NCBI GenBank assembly: GCA_930367215.1
Contig: OV884057.1
Span: forward strand, 252,242,830 to 252,306,829
DNA from: Pollenia angustigena
Taxonomy: Eukaryota; Arthropoda; Insecta; Diptera; Polleniidae
Direction: 5' to 3'
DNA: 64,000 bases
The notes under the pieces are model-generated. The model was not told where the DNA came from and did no database searches. It saw nothing but the letters and a program-made list of their open reading frames with translations. Position numbers and translations under genes: made by a program. This document shows, piece by piece, positions 56,757-64,000 of the stretch. How positions within the stretch are numbered: the stretch's first letter is position 1; every line of letters starts with the position of its first letter.

Positions 56757-57117
56757 CTTCCTTTTTTTAAATCAAAACCGATACAGACAATGTAGCTCAA
56801 AATTACAGACATTTAATTTATAAGAATAAGATAGGAAATTGAATAAGTTTAGAAAAATGTAATAGAATAATTTTGTTTCCTGTGTATTATTTTTAATATT
56901 TATTTTTCATGTTGTCAATTTTTGTTATTTAATTTAAATTTTGTTTTATAAAAAAATTTGCTTAAAATTTATAAACCTAAGATCCCTGAAGAAGCTGTCC
57001 ATTGTGGCAGCGAAATATCGGATATATAATAAATTAATATATTTTTCTTAACCTGACCTTGAGCTTGATTTAAAAAAAGGAAGATATAATATTAAAAGGT
57101 CGAAAAAATAGACTAAA
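56757..57117 (+). mobile_element. nested Penelope-type insertion with 14-bp duplication
   Basis: TAATTATTATTAAT is repeated exactly at 56743-56756 and 57118-57131, and the solo copy at 55.2 kb shows the uninterrupted sequence. The insert carries CCCTGAAGAA, a GCTG...CAGC stem, then GAAATATCGG, and a CCTGACCTTGAGCTTGATTT box. These parallel the Penelope termini but are a different subfamily. Inverted CTTCCTTTTTTTAAATCAA words sit at its start and near its end. No coding sequence. Confidence 0.75.
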
Positions 57118-57254
57118 TAATTATTATTAATATTAAACAAAAACAAAACATAATATTACAAAGATAATTACATGTAAACAATTAAAAAATATAATAACAC
57201 AAACACTTCACAATAACACTTGTGCCACTACTTATTAGATTTTCTTAACTAAAT

Positions 57255-57620
57255 CTAGTATATCGATCGTCTGTTTTTGTTTATTAATTGTCTGTATATG
57301 TGTGCACAATTTTCTGTGTCTTGTCGGTAATTGAGACGAAGCTGTGGATTAACATCAATAATATGCAGCATCTCCAATTTAAATCTTCTTGAATAATTTC
57401 TCTCTTCCTGTAATATTTTTACTCCTTCAAAATGTGGTTTGTGATTTTTCAACGTACAGTGGGCTGCTAGTGCAGTTTTTTGTTCAATAGGTTTGTCAAT
57501 AGCTTTATGGTCAGATTTGTGCGAAGATATTCTTGTCTTAAGTTTTGTTTTTGTCGTCCCAACGTATACTTTATTGCATATATTGAGCCCGTCACCACTA
57601 CAGGGAATTTTGTATACCAC
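57255..57620 (-). pseudogene. Penelope-like GIY-YIG endonuclease domain
   Basis: NVVYKIPCSG begins the domain. KVYVGTTKTKLKTRISSH is its GIY-YIG-equivalent block ('Y-V-G-x-T', Arg of 'R-x-x-x-H'). ALAAHCTLKNHKPHFEGVKI and RNYSRRFKLEMLHI follow, then a stop. It nicks target DNA in Penelope-like elements. The frame is the same as the RT fragment upstream, separated from it by two in-frame TAA codons (57789 and near 57641), with SISYVSGLSQRWKNS and KFELAFRTDNTVNMFF readable between. So one ancestral ORF, now broken. Confidence 0.85.
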
Positions 57621-57788
57621 ATTTGACTTGTCCTCCTTTTAAATTTTTGATTTAGTTTTGCTAAAAAACATATTCACAGTGTTGTCCGTTCTAAATGCTA
57701 GTTCAAATTTTTCTTCGTCATATATATCTGAGTTTTTCCATCTCTGCGAGAGTCCAGAAACATATGATATGCTTTTATACCTTTTTGG

Positions 57789-58151
57789 TTATCTTACCAC
57801 CTGTTGCCTGTTGTTTTTTGCACGTTTTATAGGATTTTTAATTGTCCTTATTGGGAAGTCATTCACGGTTAAAACATTCGTTATTTTAGTTATATTGTGT
57901 TTATGGAATTCCGTGTCACTTATTTTTAGAACTCGTCGTATGAAATTTGATGCTGTATTTATAATAATTTTTCTAGGGTGCTTAGAATTAAAATTTATCA
58001 ATCGTCCCCAGGCTGTTGGTTTTTGATACCAATTAACTTTTATATTGTTCCCTTTTCTAATAGCAATTGCGTCTAAGTATGGTAGTTGGTTGTCATTTTC
58101 TTCCTCCATGGTAAACTGTATTTGTCCATTAAATCTGTGGCATTTTGACAA
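57789..58151 (-). pseudogene. Penelope-like reverse transcriptase C-terminal fragment
   Basis: IQFTMEEENDNQLPYLDAIA is the conserved block after the palm in Penelope-like RTs. VNWYQKPTAWGRLINFNSKH and NFIRRVLKISDTEF follow. The catalytic palm is missing because of the 5' truncation. It ends at a TAA after RQQVVR, beyond which the reading frame continues toward the endonuclease. Confidence 0.82.
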
Positions 58152-58349
58152 AACATCTTAACTCGAATTTAAGAAGTTGAAAAAAATGTTGTTAATCATG
58201 CGAATTTTCATTCAAAAAACATTTTTGTTTAAGTTTTTAAAATTTTGTATTATAAACGAAATTTTTCTTTAATATTGATTTATTTTATTATTTAATAAAA
58301 ATGATTTTTTCACCGAGTTTTTTTAAAAAACTTTTTTGCTATCTTATCT

Positions 58350-58381
58350 CGACTTAAGATGTTTTGTCAAAATGCCACAGA
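58350..58381 (+). repeat. inverted copy of the Penelope 5' junction sequence
   Basis: CTTAAGATGTTTTGTCAAAATGCCACAG on the plus strand is the complement of 58137-58163 apart from a base or two. It places an inverted piece of the RT coding region about 190 bases beyond the truncation. The stretch 58382-58932 has nothing else recognisable. Confidence 0.7.
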
Positions 58382-58932
58382 ACTGAATTCAGTAGTATTG
58401 CTTGCCACAAAACTGCTCGTTGTTTAAAAACTGTTTGCTTTAAATTTTTTGATTTTATTTTATAATTTCTTCTCCGTTTTAAGCTAAAAGCAACATAATT
58501 GCCGCAGCACTATTGGCATCTGCATTCATTGAAAACAAAACAAAAATGAAAATTAATGTTTGAACGGAAAATATTTGTGTTGTTTATTGGCACACCCCAA
58601 ACGGAAATAATGTGTGTGTTTGCCAAGCATTTTGTGTGGTTTATTATGCCCTTTACACTCATAAAATTATTACAGTAACTGATTGTGGGTTGTTAAACTC
58701 GTTTTCCGTACTGTTAATATTGAAAATAATGGTTATTTTACGAATAATTTTCTTTTTTAACATTTATGTTTGTTATTCAAAGAACAAACTACCAAAAAAA
58801 ATTGTTTTTCCGTATTTTTTTTGTTAAGTAGTTTGATTTTTGTCGGTTAAAATATATTTTTCAAATGCAGAAACTATTCAATTTTAAGGAATATGATGTT
58901 CAATAAATTAAAAATTTAGAAATTAATGTAAA

Positions 58933-59514
58933 GGGCGATTCTATTCTAGACAACTTTAAACATCAATTTTCAAATCACACTATTTGACACTTTTTGATGC
59001 CAATTTAAAGTAAAATATCTATATTTTATAATAATATCATTTTTTTAGACGTAAGCTAAAATATAAATTTGTTGTGCACTTCGAATCATTAAGATTCATA
59101 GATTTGGCGCGAACAGAAAATTCATTAAATGTTGCACCCGTCATGGCTTAAAGAGAAAATTTCTTATTATTGGATTATATTTCTCTACGATGTTTGATTT
59201 GATAATCATCGTCTGATATCTCATCTTTCACAATAAAAAAAAAAAAATACAATAAAAGTTTAAAAATTAACAGAGTTTTGTGTTTTGTGGTATGATCTTA
59301 TGAAAGTGGGCCGATTTGGTTGCACCCGTCATGCACTTTAAAGCTCTCTCGTGGCTATTTGATCGTTTCATATAAATTCTTGTAAATAGATAACAATAGT
59401 ATATAAAAAAATGTTACCCCTTCTAGAAATAACTTAATAGCAAATGTGTTTCTTTCTATTAGTAAAAGACGTTTAAAGCGTCTAAATGTTGCACCCGTCA
59501 GAATAGAATCGCCC
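58933..59514. mobile_element. 582-bp MITE with GGGCGATTCTATTCT ends
   Basis: GGGCGATTCTATTCT starts the left end and, complemented, the right end. TAAA borders both ends, a possible 4-bp duplication. GTTGCACCCGTCA occurs three times in the same direction (59131, 59319 and 59488), the last overlapping the right terminus. No ORF. Superfamily unassigned. Confidence 0.72.
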
Positions 59515-61788
59515 TAAAAGTCATTTGTTTTAAATGAAACGAAAATGATCCGTTTTTTTTGAATGAATTTTAATTTCTTTAAAATGAATTTTCGTTTGAA
59601 TTTAACTGCATAATATTTGGGTGTAGGATTATAAGCCAAGTATTAATATGAAATTTACGATCTTTCACCAGGCAGAACTATAAGCTTTATGCGTAGCCAG
59701 AACATGAAATGGTGAGATACACAGACTGCAAAAAAGATCCTCTGGATCGTGATTCGTTTGGCCTGCTACATATCTATATATCTATCTGTTTATTTTAGGT
59801 TTTGAAAATTTCCGTTTCCCTTGGCTTATGGCAGCTGCGACAATTTCAGTTAAATAAAATACCCAGTCTGCTCGTATCTTATTCTATAGACCAAATTGCG
59901 GTTAACAGCAATTTTAGTCTTAAGATATCCTTTCGATTGTAGTTCAGCAATTGGATCTATAGCAGAGCACTACTAATATTGATAAATCAAATCTGTAATG
60001 ATTTTCCCTGGCTACACATGTTTTTGATTATGGCAAAAAGAAAAAACAATATTTTGTTGCAGTGCTAAACATGAGTTTGTTATTTTTGTTTTTTTGAATG
60101 CAATTTTATGACATTAGTGTCTATTTGATTTCTGATTTGCGCATTCATAAAATATAAAATTAGAGTTTCAACTGCATTTTTTCCTATTAAAAAATTCATG
60201 AACTTTGTCGCAATTCTATTCAAACAATTGGTTTATTAAATGAACACAAAAATAAATGCAAGTTTAACACATGCCATTTCAAATCATTTTCCTAAAACTA
60301 TAATGGATTTTTCTAGTTTTAACAAATTAAATGTTGTTAAAGTTAAATGAGATTGAAATTATTCAAAACAAACTAAAACTCGATAAGAACAATAGATTCA
60401 CAATAAAATTTTTTATCAATTTGCTAAGCACTAATTGTACAATTACAAAAATAAGATTTATGCGCTACGCAATAAGACATACAGAAATGCAGTAGAGTAA
60501 GTGAAAGAACTCTCAACAACTTTTGTAAAAAAATTAAATAATAAATAAAATTTCAAGTGCCACGGCATTTCCTTACTATGAAGCAGGTTTGTAAGGGAGA
60601 ATACTAAAAAATAACTGTATCAAAACATTCAGTGTGTGAGATCGTTACATCCAACTATAATGCGCTTTAAGTGTCAAAAATGCATTGTTTCAATGTGGGA
60701 ACTCGCCATATAAAATGCATGGCTTCCGTAAGCGCAATGGTAATCGAAACGTTTATGTTTCTCCTTTACGAACCTGCTTCGTTGGAAGCTCCATTTTTTA
60801 TTGGGTTTATTTGACTTCATTCACATCAACTTCATCTCTGCGTATGAGTGATATTTATTCGCAAGGCAATTAATATTAATTATACGTGAACAGGTTTAGT
60901 AAAATTATATTGTAAGTAATAAATCCTCTTGGCATTAGAAAAGTATTGCTGTGTATTAAGAATTTACTTCCGATTTTAACTAAAATTTAGCTTAAATTAT
61001 TTAATTGTTATTCCATTTCCTTTTGATATTATTCGATATGAAATTATTGTCTTATTATTGTTAATGTCGTGTTGCCGTTGTGGAGTTAAGTAAAACAAAG
61101 TGGGTGATTTTTTTTTTTTTGTATTCAACAAAATATCTAGATACTTTCTAGACTAATTTTGTATTAATGCGTTTTATTTATTTGCTTCCTGTTTGAAAGA
61201 GAAATTAGCCAATTAAGAAGGTTTGTGTTGTGTATCCTTGATAAAATTAAGTTTTGTTTTATTTTCTTTTGAAGAATTCATTGGTTGTTTGAAATAACCT
61301 CTAAGATGAAGAAAAAATATGTTTTTGGCTGAAAGAATAACTGCCACTCCCCGATATTAAACATAAAATTTATTTCGTTTATTATTTATTAAAAAAATCA
61401 AAAAAACTTAAATTTGTTTTTATTTTCAATGTAAAAATACGAAAGAAACTTTCTCTGCGACATTGTAGTCCAGGCAGTAACAAAAATGTAAATAATATAA
61501 CGGAAATTAGATGCAAAACAAATTTAATCAATGGTTTTGATAGAATTCAATGACATTTTAAATAAATTTTGATTTTTTTTAAAGATTTGAAAACCGCGTT
61601 TCGTAGTAACAAATTATCCGTTTTATGAACACTAAAATCTCTAAGCAAAACTCTCAAATATCGCTAAAACTTGTTCATTAAAAACGAAAACAAAAATTAA
61701 AACACATTAAAACAGAAACGCTAATTACAGAAATAACAACAAAATTTACGAAAAGTTGCTAATAAATGCAAAGAGGCTTATTGATGGA
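59515..61788. other. no recognisable feature
   Basis: AT-rich. A 62-codon ORF near 60685 has no domain. No terminal repeats or partner copies found. Confidence 0.45.
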
Positions 61789-61895
61789 GAACTAATTTAA
61801 CCGTAATATGGTTTTCAGCGACAATAATATGGTTAAATTAACCAAACAATGCTTATAAATTTTTGTTAAAAATAGTTTTTTTTGGAGGTGACCAT
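61789..61895. repeat. dispersed repeat segment, occupied-site paralogue of 178-290
   Basis: Shares GAC(A)ATAATATGG, a T-rich stretch and GGTGACCAT with 178-290. The hAT MITE follows immediately. Confidence 0.6.
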
Positions 61896-62921
61896 CAGAG
61901 AACTGTTTTGTGCGATTGCAAAAAAATCGCATTAAATGAACACCAACAAATACACTCGCTTGCGGTTATGCAATCAAACTTGCGCAGCCGCAAACATTCG
62001 CTGCTGGTTTGCAGTAATTCAAATAACGCACATCGTGCTTTTTTATTTATACCATCGTTTAGCTTCGTTTGTCACTAAAGATGTTTGTGTGTTTGGTCCG
62101 ACAATGATTGTTTTGGCAAAGAAAAAAAAAAATACAAACAAAAAAGCCAGAAGTCAAGCAATTATTACTCGTGTAGGCATTCAGCAGTTGCTATGTAGTA
62201 CAACAAAAAAAAAATTGAAATGAAACTAAACAAGTGATGTCAATTATGATTGTGTTGGTGAGATTACTTTTATCTCTTACATTCGCAGCGGGTGAAATGT
62301 GCGGTTGCGAGGACTATTGTGGGGCCTAAATACTGATATTTTCTAAAGAAAACAGAAATAAAACAAAACAGAGACAAAGATAATAAACAAAATTTTGACA
62401 TCCAACAATGATAAAGCTAAAAAAAAAGTTATCAGCAGGGCTTTTAAGATCACCTGTAATAAATTCGCCTTGCACAACTATAAATATATTATTTCTGTTT
62501 AGAGGCCTCAAAACAGGCCTTGCGATATTTGCGATATTTCCCACTGAATGAGAGTGTTTCTCAGTAAACAATTATATTTTACGCTCGCAAAATGAAAGAG
62601 CGTAAGCGAGTTCTGTATGAACAATGTATTGTTATTGTTGTTAATGTTAACAAAGCGTCTCATCGAGTGGCCAATGACTACTTGAATGCAAAAGTATAAG
62701 AATGTGTGCCTTTTGACTTTACAAAATTGTGTTATATTGCGTGCGCAACAAAAAATGCAAACAAAGCACTTTCAGTAAAAAACTCACACATGCGTAAATC
62801 ACAAGTGTAAAAAACGATGTTAAAGTTACCAACGTTGAACTTTGTTTTGCAGGCATGGAGTTAATGTAAATTTGAGGCGTATGATTAAATCAACAAAAAT
62901 AGTGATTTTTGCAGTTCTCTG
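61896..62921 (+). mobile_element. hAT-type MITE 'CAGAGAAC', copy 2
   Basis: CAGAGAACTG starts both ends. GTGACCAT on the left and GTGGCCAT on the right are an 8-bp duplication with one change. Most of the body matches 35136-35894 in the same orientation. It is 267 bp longer because the middle (about 62235-62605) differs. ORFs inside are shadows of non-coding repeat sequence. Confidence 0.83.
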
Positions 62922-62944
62922 GTGGCCATATTGAAAATAACCTT

Positions 62945-63355
62945 TTACCGTCCAGTTCCATTACCTCAATTTCTGGTCACAAGAAGTCCGTTTTCATCCC
63001 GGTAATGCGAACACCCTTCACGATAGCTGCATGGCCGACCTCATTTTTGTAGAAGTGCCAAACAGCCACTCATCGAATTTTCATATTTCCTACAGACCCA
63101 GATGCTAAACTTTGGCACAATTTTTTCGGTTGTATTAATGCATTTGTTCGATTATGCTGACCAAAAAAATTACGAAGTGCACGAAAAGCATTTTGATTTG
63201 AACGCCCATTTTCGTAAAGGGCTTTAACAATCTTAACGCGCTGCTTACTTGTGTACCTCTTCATGGGTGAATTTGTCGAACACTGAAACAAAGAAATGTG
63301 AAATTAATTTGGGCAAAAAACTTGACGTTAAGATGCGACCCACAATTAACATCGT
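62945..63355 (-). pseudogene. mariner-type transposase relic, internally deleted
   Basis: The minus strand starts MKRYTSKQRVKIVKALYENG, then RSNQNAFRALRNFFGQHN (helix-turn-helix). It jumps to a degraded FLHFYKNEVGHAAIVKGVRI (the 'V-x-G-x-R' block), with the catalytic core between them lost. The right end ACCCACAATTAACATCG resembles the ACATTCAACATCGGCC end of the nested mariners at 7 and 24 kb. Same VNKQN group. 63361-64000 shows nothing further. Confidence 0.75.
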
Positions 63356-64000
63356 GCATTATTGTTGAACCACCATTGCAAAGAAAATTGGTTAACAAAT
63401 TTAAAAAATCCGAAATCGACTTTTAAAATCAATAAGGTTTTTCATGATATCGCTTAAAATTGCCATGTGTGCAAATGGTAAAACTTGCGAGATTCATTTT
63501 ATGAAGAACCTCTTTTTTGTATAATTTTAAATAATTAATGTAAGTTTGTAAGAAACGTCAATACAAAAATAAGTTAAAAAAGAAAATTAAAAAAATATAA
63601 AATTAAAAGTTGAAATTTGTGATTAAATGTGAAATTTGTTTTTTAAAATGCACAGAGGAAGCCAAAAGAGTATTTTTGACAGTTCACTTGCGGTGTTTTG
63701 TTTTGTTTGCACAGATTGCGAGATTTTCAAGCGATATCATGATAACCCTTTATATATTTTTAAGTAAAAACAAGTTTAAATTTTACCCAAATTACATTAA
63801 TAAAATAATTTTGAAAATAAAAATGACTCAAAAATCGTTAAAACTGGTTTCTGTGTAGCTTAATAACCATAAGAAAAAATCAAAGATTTGTCTAAATTTA
63901 AGGGCTCTTGTTGATGATTCTCTACAACAATTGATTAAATTTTAAATCTTCTATTAAAACTATCATAACTTTAATCTTAAACAAATCTAAAACCACTCCC

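Larger units (their letters stand above)
56573..58160 (-). mobile_element. Penelope-like retroelement, 5'-truncated, with nested insertion
   Basis: Minus-strand order: RT C-terminal region, GIY-YIG endonuclease, 3' UTR, then a terminal segment with the hairpin-GAAA motif and GTGGACCTGCAGCC box, ending at about 56573. A 361-bp element interrupts the 3' UTR. The RT palm is absent. The 5' break lies near 58160, where about 33 bases of the coding region reappear inverted at 58350-58381. Confidence 0.85.

Noticed and set aside
57658..58026. 122-codon hydrophobic plus-strand ORF, membrane-protein-like
   Set aside because: Antisense to the Penelope-like RT/endonuclease frame; hydrophobicity comes from complementing Lys/Asn-rich codons.
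1..64000. Endogenous viral sequences
   Set aside because: No capsid, envelope, integrase or viral polymerase motif was recognised; all RT signals fit LINE or Penelope classes.

Overview
The window looks like gene-poor, AT-rich nuclear DNA from an insect, most likely a higher (calyptrate-type) fly. That is inferred from base composition and from the mix of Jockey, mariner, piggyBac, hAT and Penelope relics; there is no host gene to test it against. I found no convincing host protein-coding exon, rRNA or ordinary tRNA. Nearly everything recognisable is mobile DNA, much of it nested.

Layout. 1-6.1 kb: a terminal-repeat element with 39-bp and 53-bp tandem repeats, two PIF/Harbinger-type MITEs with TAA duplications, and a pogo/Tigger transposase tail. 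6.3-25.1 kb: two ~2.2-kb piggyBac-like non-autonomous elements in inverted orientation, each carrying the same dead mariner, about 14.4 kb apart. Between them lies a 7.3-kb piggyBac (9943-17287) whose transposase gene is split by a 4.7-kb Jockey-clade LINE with both ORFs intact. The LINE is flanked by an exact 13-bp target duplication inside the transposase codons. 18-26.5 kb: LINE, mariner and MITE debris.

26.5-39.9 kb: more MITEs; a Penelope-type terminus; a tandem hAT-type dimer (two ~1.03-kb copies) with a perfect outer 8-bp duplication; a hAT-type MITE nested inside another MITE; a TA-flanked MITE whose empty site survives in an inverted paralogue; an unclassified 1.75-kb terminal-repeat element; and a TACTGT-flanked MITE. 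40-50 kb: a mariner relic, SINE-like tRNA-derived units, a Mutator-type MITE with ~60-bp termini made of C6/G6 runs and a 9-bp duplication, and a hAT relic with a BED finger. 50.9-52.6 kb: a LINE RT with one frameshift. 53.2-54.1 kb: a mariner relic. 55-58.4 kb: a Penelope-like element (RT tail plus GIY-YIG endonuclease) with a second inverted 3' end and a nested Penelope-type insertion. 58.9-63.4 kb: a MITE, the second copy of the CAGAGAAC hAT MITE, and a last mariner relic.

The only set of parts that looks potentially functional together is the Jockey LINE (ORF1 nucleic-acid-binding protein, ORF2 endonuclease/RT). The piggyBac transposase keeps its three catalytic aspartates but is broken. 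The other elements would need enzymes supplied from elsewhere. Coordinates of repeats with exact target duplications are firm; those of decayed relics are approximate.
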